A DNA stretch of 64,000 bases from Sciurus carolinensis (Eukaryota; Chordata; Mammalia; Rodentia; Sciuridae): NCBI RefSeq assembly GCF_902686445.1, contig NC_062219.1:39769056-39833055 (forward strand). Direction: 5' to 3'. Position numbers and translations under genes: made by a program. Of the stretch, positions 1-10,530 are shown one piece after another (position 1 is the first letter of the stretch; every line of letters starts with the position of its first letter). The notes beneath the pieces were generated by a model. It had not been told where the DNA came from, ran no database searches, and saw nothing but the letters and a program-made list of their open reading frames with translations.

Positions 1-240
1 ATTGGATTAGACAGAGGGGAATGAAGGGAACAGAGGAGGGAATGGGAATAGGAAAGACAGCGCACTGGAATCAGACATAACTATCCTTTGTTCATATATG
101 AACACGTGACCAGTGAAACTCCACATCATGTAAAACCACAAGAATGGGATCCTAATTAGAATGAGTTATACTCCATATATGTATAATATGCCAAAATACA
201 CTCTACTATCAGGTACACTTTAAAACAATGAAAAAAAAGC
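1..240 (+). mobile_element. L1 3' UTR fragment, cut by window edge
   Basis: The segment matches the 3' UTR seen at 1600-1820 and, in reverse, at 13700-13960 and 21975-22230. Shared pieces are the GATTAGACA-GAATGAAGGGAA stretch, the CATATATGAACA motif and the GGATCCTAATTAGAAT motif. It ends in an A-rich tail near 225-240. Orientation is sense on the plus strand. The coding part lies outside the window. Confidence 0.85.
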
Positions 241-1071
241 AAAGAAGTTAAAAATGTAATACATTGTCAAAGATAAGCAGAACTGAACAAGAGTAATCTC
301 TTTCAAAATATAGGCTTAATTGGTGCAGAAATTGTCCAAACTATTATCAAGTCAATCATATCATGCTTAAATATAAAGGGCTGAATTCTTAAAAGGGGAC
401 AATGTTTTAAAACTCTTCTTGCCCTGACTTCCTGCTCCTTTAAGTTGATTTCTAATATGTAAAAGAAATCTTCTCTATCAAATATTTCTGGAGTGAATTT
501 TTTCTTCTTCCCTTGGGTCATATACATTCATCCTTCTCTCAACCTATATGTAGTTTCTAATTTTTCTGTCCAAAGTTTCCTTCCTATGTTCAATATTTTT
601 ATGGAGTTGAAAGGTCTTTGTTTTCTCATCATAACTCCTTTTATGGATTTCCTTGTTGTACATATTTGTAGTGGCAGTAAAGAGGCTCTGATTTCTAACT
701 AATTCTTCCCTTTTCATAAACCCCGAAGTTTAAGAGCTGACTAGAAGGTCTAGAGAATTTTTCCTGTCTTTTAAGTAGCCAGGAGATTGCTAACTGGCTT
801 CTGGAGTGAAGATATTTTCTTGATTATCTCTCTGGGATCCTCAAGTAGAACCAAGTACATCTTCACAGGATTAGGTCCTAGCAATACAAACTGTAGCCTC
901 AAATACAAAGTCATCAAACTGAAGGACTGGCATGGAGGTTGAACACCCTTGGGGTGAATCAGCCTGGTAAAGCTGGTCTCTCTCAGTCAGTCTTCTGTTT
1001 AAATGAGCAGATTATGAACTAGTTCTTCTACATAAAACACAACTGATTTATTTGCCTCTTGTTGCTTACAT
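241..1071. other. No recognised feature
   Basis: AT-rich sequence with no repeat or gene that I can name. Short open frames on both strands (303-527, 493-702) have low-complexity, hydrophobic readings without a domain and look like chance. Confidence 0.5.
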
Positions 1072-1088
1072 AGAAAATCAAGAGTGTA

Positions 1089-1820
1089 TATCCTGGAAAT
1101 TAATGCCCTATCTGAGGTACAGGTGGCAAGAATACAAGTAACACTAAATGTTGCTGAAGATGTGGGGAAAAGGGTGCATTCAGACATTATTGTTGGGACT
1201 GCAAATTAGTGCAACCACTCTGGAAAGCAATACAGAGATTCCTTAAAAAACTAGAAATGGAACTGCCATTTGACCTAGTTACCCCACTCCTCAGTATATA
1301 TCCAAAGGAGTTAAAATCAGCATACTACAATGACACAGTCATATCAATGTTTATTCCAGCACAATTCATAATTGACAAGTATGGAACCAACAGATGAATA
1401 GATAAACAAATTGTAGTATATATACACATTGGAATATTGCTTAGTCATAAAGAAGAATGACTTTATGACCTTTACCAGTAAATGGATAGATGTGGAGACT
1501 ATCATGCTAAGTGAAATAAGTCAATTCCCCAAAACCAAAAGTTGAATGTTTTCTCTGATATGCAGATGCTAACCCACAATAAGAGTGGGGAGGGAAAGAA
1601 GAGAAGTTCAGTGGATTAGACAAAGAAGAATGAAGGGAAGGGAGTGGGGGATAAGAATAGGAGAGTCAGTGGAATGATTCCGGCATACATCACACTGAAT
1701 CTCACCATCCTGTACATCCACAAGACTGGGGTTCCAATTAGAATAAGATATATTCCATCCTTGTGTAAACATATCAAAATAGATTCTACTATCAGTATAA
1801 TAAAAAGTCAACTACAAAAA
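1089..1820 (+). mobile_element. L1 3' end with 5' inversion
   Basis: From about 1127 to 1820 the sequence is sense L1 ORF2 C-terminus plus 3' UTR (frame 1209-1397 reads like the QPLWKAIQRFLKKL segment). From 1089 to about 1126 the same element runs antisense: the minus strand encodes SDRALISRIY, which normally lies upstream in ORF2. The unit is flanked by a 17-bp direct repeat, AGAAAATCAAGAGTGTA at 1072-1088 and AGAAAATCAATAGTGTA at 1821-1837 (one mismatch). This is the signature of target-primed reverse transcription with twin priming. Confidence 0.9.
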
Positions 1821-1837
1821 AGAAAATCAATAGTGTA

Positions 1838-3031
1838 GACTGGCTCAAATTAAGTTTGGTGATCAAGCTTCTTATGGAATTAGCAAAATAATTTATGTAT
1901 AGTATTGGCCCAAACATGCTCTCTGGGGCTTTTGAAGAGATGATGCAGTGATTAAGAGGGGGAGCCCTGGATCTAGACCATGCAGGCACATGCTAACCAC
2001 AAATATTTCTTTTGGTAGGGCACAGAGTAATCTTGTCTTTAAAATCTCTAATGAAATCCCTAAAAGCATGGAATATAATTAAATTCAGAGTTTTTCAGGT
2101 GATGGAGGTTGTCTGTATGAATAAATATGTGGTTCAATGGGGCCAGCTTAAAAATTCCTTGGTCGTCTCGTCTGTTTGCTCTTGCCACTCATAGTGCATT
2201 AAAATGGTCCAGTTAAATCAGACTGTCAAAATGGTGAGGTCCCCTGTTTGATTTACTCATGCCACATAAACCCACGCAGACGGTTATGAAAGCCACGTTT
2301 GAGAAAATCTCCCATTTGTGAAAACATATTGGGTCACATTAAGAAGGGATTAAATGAATTCCTTTTTCAAAAAGTTTTTGGTAGGTAGAAAGGAATGTTG
2401 AGGTGACGCCTGGGTAATGGCAGGGCTACAGACGTCTCTTTCTCAGGAAAATCTGCTCTGTGGGCTAAAAGTCATTGCATGCAGGGAGGGGAGGACTATG
2501 AGAGGCATGCTTCAAATTACCCTGGAATGGAAGGCTGGCAAAGAAAAGCCTGACCTTCTGCAGGGTATATAAGAGTGCAGAGCAAGACGCAGCCCACACA
2601 TTTCAAAAGAAACCCCGTCGTGAGCTTTGCTATACCTCAGCACTGCCAGGCACGCTCTCCTGCACTGTAGGACACAGGCAATTGAGTGTGGGACTCATTC
2701 ATTTTACTTCTATGGCGTTTATTGCAGGCACAATTTGTTCAAAAGTTCTCACCTCTGTTTTTTTTTAAATAGAATTATAAAGCCAATGAATATAAGCACA
2801 AATGTCAGTATATTATATTGATTTGTCCTAGGTTAGATATATGATGAGATTTTATAGAAACTGAAGTTATCTTCCTGAGCAACAAGCACATTGATGTCCA
2901 ACAAGGTGCATGTGAGCTTGCAGGATGACCAGTGACTACTTTTAGGAATGTTAATTCATGAGGAAAAAAAAAAAAAAAAACGTGGAAAGGGATTGGAAGG
3001 TCAAGATTGAGTCAGACTGCAATTTAGTGAC
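1838..3031. other. Mostly unassigned sequence
   Basis: No repeat recognised apart from an A-run at 2965-2981. The part from about 2390 to 2720 is richer in G and C than its surroundings and holds the TATA-like motif listed separately. Confidence 0.45.
2566..2573 (+). promoter_or_regulatory. TATA-box-like motif in a GC-richer block
   Basis: TATATAAG sits in the context GGGTATATAAGAGTGCAGAG, close to a strong TATA box with G-rich flanks. About 30 bases downstream lies a plausible start region (ACGCAGCCCACAC). Upstream sequence is non-repetitive to my eye. A TATA box also occurs in LTR promoters, so this may be part of an unrecognised LTR. No coding first exon can be shown. Confidence 0.3.
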
Positions 3032-3361
3032 CCTTTATCTTATTCTGTTCATTTACTATAACAAAATACGTGAGGCTAACTTAGAAAGAATAGAAATTTC
3101 TTTCTTACAGTTCTGAATGCTGGGGAGTCCAAGATCAAGGCGTTCAGTGTCTTTTGAGGACCTTCCTGTTATTTTCTTATATAGTCTAGGGCAAAAAAGT
3201 CCACCTAGTTTCCTATGGCCTTTTTATAAGAACTGATCCCATTCATGAGAGCAAAGCCTTTGTGGACTAATGAACTCTAAAACTCACACCTCTAGCTACT
3301 GTTGCACTGGGGATTACGTTTCAATATGAATTTTGAAGGATACACAAACTTTCAAACCACA
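3032..3361 (-). mobile_element. MaLR-type solo LTR (MST/THE/ORR1-like)
   Basis: Read on the minus strand it begins TGTGGTTTGAAAGTTTGTGT, followed by a segment like the usual MaLR text around AATTCATATTGAAACGTAATCCCCAGTG, then a region matching 'ACTGTAAGAAAG' and the 'AGTAAATGAACAGAATA' end. A direct repeat GTGAC at 3027-3031 and 3362-3366 fits the 5-bp target duplication of ERVL/MaLR elements. Confidence 0.8.
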
Positions 3362-3776
3362 GTGACCTATCAGGAGGACTGGAATTTGGGACCCTAATGA
3401 ATGATTCTCTGCATTACTAGCTATGTTGTGAGTAAAATAATAGTGATTCAAGAAATATCTTCTTATTAACTGAAAATAGAAGGATTCCTGATGGGAAAGT
3501 GATAAAGAGTTTTGTTGTATGACATAGATTGATACAAGTACTTTTGTTTCTTTGAAAGTAGAAGCATGAAAAAAAATTGCAATGTGTTTTTTAAAAATTT
3601 TACATTTTCAAAGCTAAAATTTCAAAAACATTTTAAAGATTTAAGGACACTTTATTTATTAAAGTCAATTATTTATATCATTTGACAATTTGCTACGAGG
3701 TAAATCCTACTGAAGTCATATCACGTCAGCAGTTTCAAACCATTGCCAAAATTATTACACTGTTGGAATTTAACTG

Positions 3777-3998
3777 GAGCCAGGCATGCTGGCCCAAGCC
3801 TATAATCTCAGCAATTTGGGAGCCTGAAGCAGGAGGATTGTAAGTTTGATACCAGCCTCAGCAATTTAGGAAGAACCTAAGCAACTTAGCGAGGCCCTGT
3901 CTCAAATTTAAAAAAAATAAAAAGGACTGTGAATGTGGCTCAGTGGTAGAGCACTCCTGGGTTCAATCCTTCCCAGTCTTCTCCGCCACCTCCCAAAA
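3777..3998 (+). mobile_element. B1-dID composite SINE
   Basis: The left part is 7SL/B1-like (GCCAGGCATGCTGG, GGAGCCTGAAGCAGGAGGAT, CCAGCCTCAGCAA). After an A-rich linker comes an ID/tRNA-like part (GGCTCAGTGGTAGAGCA, GGGTTCAATCC). This two-part structure is characteristic of squirrel-lineage SINEs. Confidence 0.9.
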
Positions 3999-5814
3999 AA
4001 TAATGGATAAGACATGTTCATGATGCTTTTCAGTTATTTTTTACATTTAATTCTGTTTCTGCCCCTTTAATATTACAAAACAGCACATTCAAGCCCAAAT
4101 ACTTGGTGTTTGAAGCACTCATTTCATAGAGTACAAAAAGACCTAATTAACAGGAGCAAGCTAACACTGTTTATTATGACAAAATTTCCCTCTCAGACAG
4201 GAAGAGGGAAATGCTACCTAGAACTGGAAGGAAAAAGGTTTTCCCTGATTAATCTGCAAAATCGGTCACACTGTTAACTCGCTTGAGAGTCCAAACGAGC
4301 TAAAGGTCAAATATCTACAAAGGATACCTATCACTTTTTAGTTCTCCGGGATACTAAACATGTAAAAGGAAATAGGTGGATAAGAGTGAGTGAACATAGG
4401 ACCTTTGAAGGTGGGTCAGGTCAAACAAACAGAGCAAAAGCCTGGCGGGGCATGGGGGGCGTGGTCTGCTTTAAGAAGAGGGAGCATGGCCACATTTCCC
4501 AAGACCCGCCACAGCCAGGCCATCAGACCGTTCTAGCTCAGCATCACATTTCCAAGAGATATCAGGACTGCATTTTAACACTTCCTGCACAGAATAGACT
4601 TTGATCTCATTCAGATTAATGTCGGGTCTTATCCAAAAGTATTCTGTTAATGTATCTGTTGATGTATCAGATGTTTGGATTTGACTTTTAAGTGATTTCG
4701 TCTAAAAGGAGGTCACATGGCAAGGATTTAAAGACCAGAATGATTACAAGTCTCTGACTTTATTATTTGATAATGTCACAATATATTTCTTAGAGGAAAA
4801 GAAAACATTTTCCTCTATTATGCTTATTTTTGGGGGGCATATGAATCAACTGACAAAAGACAGATTAACAGGAAGGTGAGGTTTATTAGTAGACAGAAGG
4901 GAGCCACCAAAAGTAGTTAGCACATGCAATGAATGAGGTTAGAGTCTTGCATACCTAGCTTAGTAGGTGAAAGGTGGGGGTGGGGGAAGAAAATACACCC
5001 ATGAGAAAACAAAAAGGTTTTCTTGGAAAGACAAATGGATTTTTAGGGGAATAAATGGGAAATAAAAAAGTTTGCAATAACATTTGTCTGTACAGGTATG
5101 AGTAGTCTTTCCCTCTTTAGGGGAAAAAAACCTTCTTCAAAGAAGATTTTATTCACTTCTTCCCTTCTGTGATTAGATTCACCTTGAAGAAGAAATTTAT
5201 GGGAATTTCTTTTCTAGCACTTGCAGCTTTTGGTCAAATAAGGGAAGCAGAAGGCTTCTTTTCTGTATTTGTTGATTTCCAATTAGCTTCAGCTTAATGT
5301 GATCCTTTGCCAAAGTGGCATATTTTGGGGTGGAGTATTCTCATCTCACTCATTTAATAACCAGCTGCCATAATAAAGTTGTATCTCTTAATTTAACATC
5401 TTAGAAAAATAGGGAGAGATTTTGTACCAAGAGATAAGAGATTTTGGTGAGTTCTTGGCACGTAAGGGTAAGAAAAGATCAGTATCTTAGTTTCAAATTT
5501 CAACATCATAGCCAGATTTCCCCCCAAACAGATGGCACTTAGCACATTGTTCCTTGAAGAATGTAAAATATAAAAAATGAAAAGCAATCTTTGGTAAGAG
5601 AACATATAGTAGAGGCAGAAAATACTGAACTACATTTTCTTGTGATTGCACAGCAATGATTTAAACACACTGAAGAATAAATTTAGTATATCAGTTTTAA
5701 AAGTTTATCCTATCAATTTGAGGTGTTTGCAAAATGATAGGAGAAACACTTAAGAAATTCCTAGTATTAATGCTTCACTCAGAGTTTAAATTTATGACTC
5801 AAGAATTTACATAA
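3999..5814. other. No recognised feature
   Basis: Unassigned AT-rich sequence. A slightly GC-richer patch at 4430-4530 holds a 72-codon open frame (4386-4604, plus) with no domain or splice context that would support it. Confidence 0.45.
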
Positions 5815-6083
5815 AATTTTGGATAAAGGAAGTGTGGCATATACAAACCATGGAATACTGTTCACACTTAAAAGAAAAAAAAGAAGGAAATGGTGCCATA
5901 TGCAGTGACCCAGATGAACCTGTAGGACATTATCATAGGTGGAACAACACAGACATAGGACATCTAATATTGCACGACTCCATTCTTGTGAGTTCTCCAA
6001 AATGGTCAAACTCATAGAAACAGTGTAGTGTAGTACTTACCAGGGATGGAAGCAGAGGAAAATGAGGAATTGCTGGTAAATGG
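5815..6083 (+). mobile_element. Old L1 3' end, first part
   Basis: The sequence GGATAAAGGAAGTGTGGCATATACAAACCATGGAATACTG is a diverged form of the L1 ORF2 C-terminal coding text. The element resumes at 6413 after an LTR insertion. Confidence 0.8.
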
Positions 6084-6412
6084 TGTTAAAATAACTGAGA
6101 GGCAATTAGGCGACTCCAATGCCCTCTGTTCCTTAGTGGAAGTCCAACTCAGCATTAAGGGGATTAGCCAATCCAGAAGTGCCAACTCCCCTCTAACTAG
6201 TGATTTTCCACTGGAATGATCCAAAGATACTTCTGCACTTTTACCAGATATTTTCTTTGTTTTGCTACTGTGTCCACCCTGTAAAAGACTGTCCCTTCTG
6301 TCCCACTAGCAGAGCCCCTGAACCCTTTCACTTTGGAGATTTCCAATTCATGCATCCTGTCTGCTCAAGTAAACATTTTAAAATTTAATATGCCGAATCT
6401 TATCTTTTAACA
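6084..6412 (+). mobile_element. LTR inserted into an old L1
   Basis: The unit starts TGTTAAAATAACTGAGAGGC and ends CTTTTAACA, so it has TG...CA ends and a length of about 330 bp. L1 text is continuous across it (GTAAATGG before, ATGAATGTAAAGTTTCAG after). Flanks AATGG and AATGA would be a 5-bp (or 4-bp) duplication with one change. The internal CTGTCCCTTCTGTCCCACTAGCAGAGCCCCTG text is LTR-like, but I cannot name the family. Confidence 0.6.
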
Positions 6413-6570
6413 ATGAATGTAAAGTTTCAGTTATGCAAGGTGGTTAATTTTGGAATTCTGCTGTATAACATTGTGTCTGTGACTAGCTGTACTGCATTAT
6501 ATCCTTAAAAGCTGTGAAAAGATTAGAACTCATGCTAAGAGTTTTTAACCACAAAAAAATAAATATTTAA
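6413..6570 (+). mobile_element. Old L1 3' end, second part
   Basis: AAAGTTTCAGTTATGCAAGGTGG...GTATAACATTGTG...TTTTTAACCACAAAAAAATAAA is the typical end of an old mammalian L1 3' UTR and continues the copy that starts at 5815. Confidence 0.75.
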
Positions 6571-6759
6571 AATATCAGAACTCAGACATAATTTTGTAAA
6601 AAATCACCATGTGCCATCAATCTTCTATCTATGAATAGAAAATTTGAAGATCTAAGTTAGCTGTCTAAAAAGTAGCCAAGTTTAGGCTAAAATACTCATA
6701 ACAACTCTTGTTCTATGTGGTGGGGTTTTTAATAAAAACAAATACTAGTAGCATAAAGG

Positions 6760-6895
6760 AGCTGACACACAGTGCTTACTAAGGGGCAGGGATCTTTGAG
6801 TCCTGTACATAAAGTGAACTCATTTAGCAGTCACTACAATCCCCTGCATCAGTAACTACCATTGGCTGCATTTTATTGATGAGGAAACTTAGGCA
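6760..6895 (-). mobile_element. MIR SINE fragment
   Basis: Diverged MIR core in antisense: CACAGTGCTTACTAAGG, then ATTTTATTGATGAGGAAACTTAGGCA, which is the complement of the conserved MIR 'CCTCAGTTTCCTCATCTGTAAAAT' region. Confidence 0.65.
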
Positions 6896-6924
6896 TTGAT
6901 AAAAAGAAAAAGAATTAAAGGGCA

Positions 6925-7280
6925 TTTTCTTAGTTCATTTACAATGCTATAACCAAGTCCCAGAGACTTGGGTGATTTATAAACAACAGAAAAGTATCCC
7001 TCACAGTTCTGGAAGCTGAGAAGGTCAAGATCAAGGCATTAGTAAGTCTGGTGTCTGGCAAAGGTTCACTGCTTACAGATGGCATCATAAAGGGTGAGAA
7101 GGGTGATCGGGCGAAGGACAGAAGGGTGAAGAGCTCCCCCACACTTCTTTTTAAGACTGCTAAATCCCATTCTCAAGGTTCTACCATTAAAACTTAATTG
7201 CCTTCACAGACCCCTCTTCTTAATTCTATTATAGTAGTGACTAAGTTTCAGCATATAAATTTTGGGAAACACAGACAATA
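6925..7280 (-). mobile_element. MaLR-type LTR
   Basis: Begins CTTAGTTCATTTACAATGCTATAACC and contains TGATTTATAAACAACAGAAA, TCACAGTTCTGGAAGCTGAGAAGGTCAAGATCAAGG and, at the far end, CAGCATATAAATTTTGGGAAACACAGA. This is the reverse complement of the common MaLR LTR layout. Ends are approximate. Confidence 0.8.
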
Positions 7281-7329
7281 AGCAGACGTAGTATGAAATT
7301 ATGAAATAATTAGTTAAATTATTAACAGA

Positions 7330-7934
7330 TCACCCAGAAAATGCTTATTGAGTCCTTCTTATTTGTTGGGCACTTTTTGAGTCGTTGGGGGTACAATGGT
7401 GAACTACGTAGCCATACTCTTTGTCCCCAGTGGAGAAGAGGGAAATAGACAAATATAATATCAAACGTGGTGGGTACCATGAAGCCTTAGTAAGTGTTGA
7501 TGAGGGAGTCCTAGTGTGTGAGAATGTTAAGCTGAATACATTCACAGAGCCAGTTTCGTGAATGGAAGGGAAGAAGAGCTTTCCAGAAATGGAAATAGCA
7601 TGTAGAAAACTCTGAGTTGGAAAGGGCCAAGCATATTAGAAGAAAAGAAGAATTCAAAATGGTTAAATCACAGTTATAGAAGGGGAGAGTAGCAAAAGCT
7701 GGGTTAGAAAGGTAGGGAAGAGGGTGATTACCTGAGGCTTTATAGGGCATTTTAAGGATACTTGTCCTTATTTATAGATTGCCATGATAGAAGAGGTAGG
7801 GACCTATGATAGTAGTTTGTTTGAGATATTGATTCCCTGAGCTAAAGTAGTAGCAGATGCAAAGAAAAAAAGGAATTTCTGAGACAAGTCAATTGGATTT
7901 GAATGTGGTTGGTCAAAAACAGGGTAGTTAAGGT
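7330..7934. repeat. Ancient mammalian interspersed repeat, first part
   Basis: TTATTGAGTCCTTCTTATTTGTTGGGCACT, then GTGGTGGGTACCATGAAG and AGAAGAGCTTTCCAGAAATGG follow the order of a very common old mammalian repeat (L2/CR1-like age; family not certain). It resumes after the L1 insertion at about 9778. Confidence 0.45.
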
Positions 7935-8373
7935 GATGGTTGAATCTTTTTTTATTATTTTAAAAATATTTGTTCTAATTAGTTATACATGACAATAGAA
8001 TACATTTATGCATTTTGATAAATCATACATAAATGGAGTATAATAGCTCATTTTTCCACTTGTACATATTGTAGGATCACATCAGTCATGCAGTCATATA
8101 TGAACATGAGGTAATAATGTCTGTTTACCTCTACTATTCTTCCTATCCCCAAACCCCTTCCCCTCCCTTCACTCCCCTCTACCTAAAGTAACTCTATTCT
8201 TCCCTAGCGCCACACCTCCCCCCTGTTGTGAATTAGCATCCAAAAATCAGAGAAAACATTCAGCCTTTGTTTTTTTGAGTTTGATTTATTTCGCTCAGCA
8301 TGATATTCTACAACTCCATCCACTTATCAGCAAATGCCATAATTTCATTTTTCTTTAAAGTTGAGTAATATTC

Positions 8374-8399
8374 ATATATATATATATATATATATATAT
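8374..8399. repeat. (TA)n microsatellite inside L1
   Basis: Pure alternating TA run of about 26 bases, at the point where L1 ORF2 normally reads through ATATTCCATTGTGTATATATACC. Confidence 0.95.
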
Positions 8400-9335
8400 C
8401 ACATTTTCTTTATCCATTCATCTGTTGAAAGGCATCTAGGTTGATTCCTTAATTTAGCTATTGTGAACTGAGCTGCTATAAACATTGATGTGGCTGCATC
8501 ACTGTAGTATTCAGATTTTAAGTCCTTTGAATATAAACCAAGGAGTGGGATAACTGGGACAAATGGTTCCATTCCAAGTTTTCTGAGGAATCTCCATACT
8601 GCTTTCCATAGTGGTTGAACGATTTTGCAGTCATATCAACAATGTATGAGTGTCTTTTTTCTCACATCCTCACCAACATTTATTGTTGCTTGTATTCTGG
8701 AAAATCGTCATTCTGATTGGAATGAGATGAAATCTTAGAGTACTTTTGATTTGCATTTCTCTAATTGCTAGAGATGTTGAACATTTTTTCATATATTTGT
8801 TGATTGATTGTATATCTTCTTCTGTGAAGTGTCTGTTCAGTTCCTTAGCCCATTTACTGATTGGGCTATTTGTTTTTTGGGGGTGAAGTTTTTTGTGTTC
8901 TTTATATATCCTAGAGATTAATGCTTTATCTGAGGTGCATGTGATGAAGATTTTCTCCTAATCTGTAAGCTCTCTCTTCACATTATTGATTGTTTCTTTT
9001 TCTGAGAAGAACCTCTTTAGTTTGAATCTACTCCATTTATTGATTCTTGATTTAACTTCTTGCACTTTAGGAGTCTTGTTAAGGAAGTTAGATTCTAGGC
9101 CAACATGGTAAAGATTTGGGCCTACTTTTTCTTCTAGTAGTTGCAGGGTCTCTGTTCTAGTGCCTAAGTCTTTGATTCACTTTGAGTTGAGTTTCGTGCA
9201 GGATGAGAAATAAAGGTTTAATTTCATTTTGTTAGACCATGTCTTATGCCACAAAGCAACTCTTAGTAAGTACAAAAAAGTGGAGATAATACCCTGCATT
9301 CTATCAGATCATAATGGACTGAAATTAGAAATCAA

Positions 9336-9480
9336 AGACATCATTACCCTATGTACACGTATGACTACATGAATGATATGAATCTACATTGTGCACAACC
9401 ATAAAAATGAAAAGCTGTATCCCATTTGTGTACAATGAATCAAAATGTAGTCTGTAAAAATAAAAAAATAATAGTTAAAA
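9336..9480 (+). mobile_element. Short L1 3' tail nested in the inverted L1 part
   Basis: ATTACCCTATGTACACGTATGACTACATGAATG...TGTATCCCATTTGTGTACAATGAATC...AATAAAAAAATAAT resembles the last about 140 bases of the younger L1 at 36890-36990 (CCTATGTAAATTTATGATTACACAAATGG...TGTATCCCATTTGTTTACAATAAAA). It interrupts ORF2 text between AGAAATCAA and TAGAAACTACTG. Confidence 0.65.
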
Positions 9481-9777
9481 AAATTATCTTGGGAAAAAAA
9501 AAGGCACCGACATTTTCACTTGATGAGCAAAGCATATTCATTCCTTCTTGGAAAAAATAAAAATAAAAAATAGAAACTACTGTAACACATGGAGACTAAA
9601 TAAACACTATTGAATGATGAATGAATAGTAGAAGAAATCAAGGATGAAATAAAACAATACTTACAGGTAAATGAGAATATCGAGACAACAGGCCAAAATC
9701 TCTGGGACTCTGTGAAGGCAGTACTAAGAGGAAAATTTATTGCTTTAAGTTCATTTATTAAAAGATGGTTGAATCTT

Positions 9778-10530
9778 GAGTTTCTAACCTGAACAATGAG
9801 ATGGATGCAGGGAGTGATAATGACCTCAGTTTTGGATTAGTCAAATTTTATGTTCATGGAATATTCAACTGAAAATATTGAGAGTAAACTATATATATCT
9901 ATTAAGAAAGATTTAAATAGAGGTTATTGGAAAGTGATGGCCTATGGATGATAGAGAAAGATTTAAATTACATAAAACTGTCCTAGATAGAAAGTCTGGA
10001 ATGAAAAGATTAGGGTTCAAGATTGACATAAAAATTAATGCTCTTTGGACGGGCAAGGTTGGATAACTCTTGACAGGGCTGATGAACCAAAGGAAAAAAA
10101 AAATTCTTTTAAAGTAACTATAACATTCATTAATACTAGACAATGTATTATGAAAGAAAATAAGTGGTAGATGTAAGACATGTGGGTAATTTGTAGAAGA
10201 AAGATTCTAGTCTTAGAATGGTCAGGAAGAACTTAAAGGAATAGGGTTCTAGTTGGATTCTGAGATGACCAAGGGGCCCAGGTGAGGAGAAGGGAAGGGA
10301 CAGGGAAGATTGCACAGATCTGCTAAAAGAAACAAATAGAGATGGCGACTTCTGCCCTCACAGAACTTACATATACGTGGAAAGACTATTCCAAAGAAAC
10401 ATAAAATATTTAAAAGGACCGTATTTTATGCATTACACAAATTAAAATTGTGGAATGCTGGGGAAACATTAGAATGACTGTACTATTCTAGGGTTAATTA
10501 GGGGAGGATTGTGGAGGAAATGAGTTTGGA
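9778..10530. repeat. Ancient interspersed repeat, second part
   Basis: Continues the repeat cut by the L1: AACAATGAGATGGATGCAGGGAGTG, then TTTGGATTAGTCAAATTTTATGTTCATGG. A piece at 10330-10530 (TCTGCCCTCACAGAACTTACATATA...GGAATGCTGGGGAAACA) looks like the same family. Boundaries are soft. Confidence 0.4.

Larger units (their letters stand above)
7949..9763 (-). mobile_element. L1 with inverted 5' segment and nested L1 tail
   Basis: From 7949 to about 9243 the element is antisense: T-rich tail, 3' UTR, then the ORF2 C-terminus. From about 9250 to 9763 it is sense, carrying a more upstream ORF2 stretch (CTGCATTCTATCAGATCATAATGGA, the 'SDHNG' end of the endonuclease domain, and AGTACTAAGAGGAAAATTTAT). 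The whole is flanked by a perfect 14-bp duplication, GATGGTTGAATCTT at 7935-7948 and 9764-9777. This fits twin priming with loss of the middle of ORF2. A (TA)13 run lies at 8374-8399. Confidence 0.9.
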
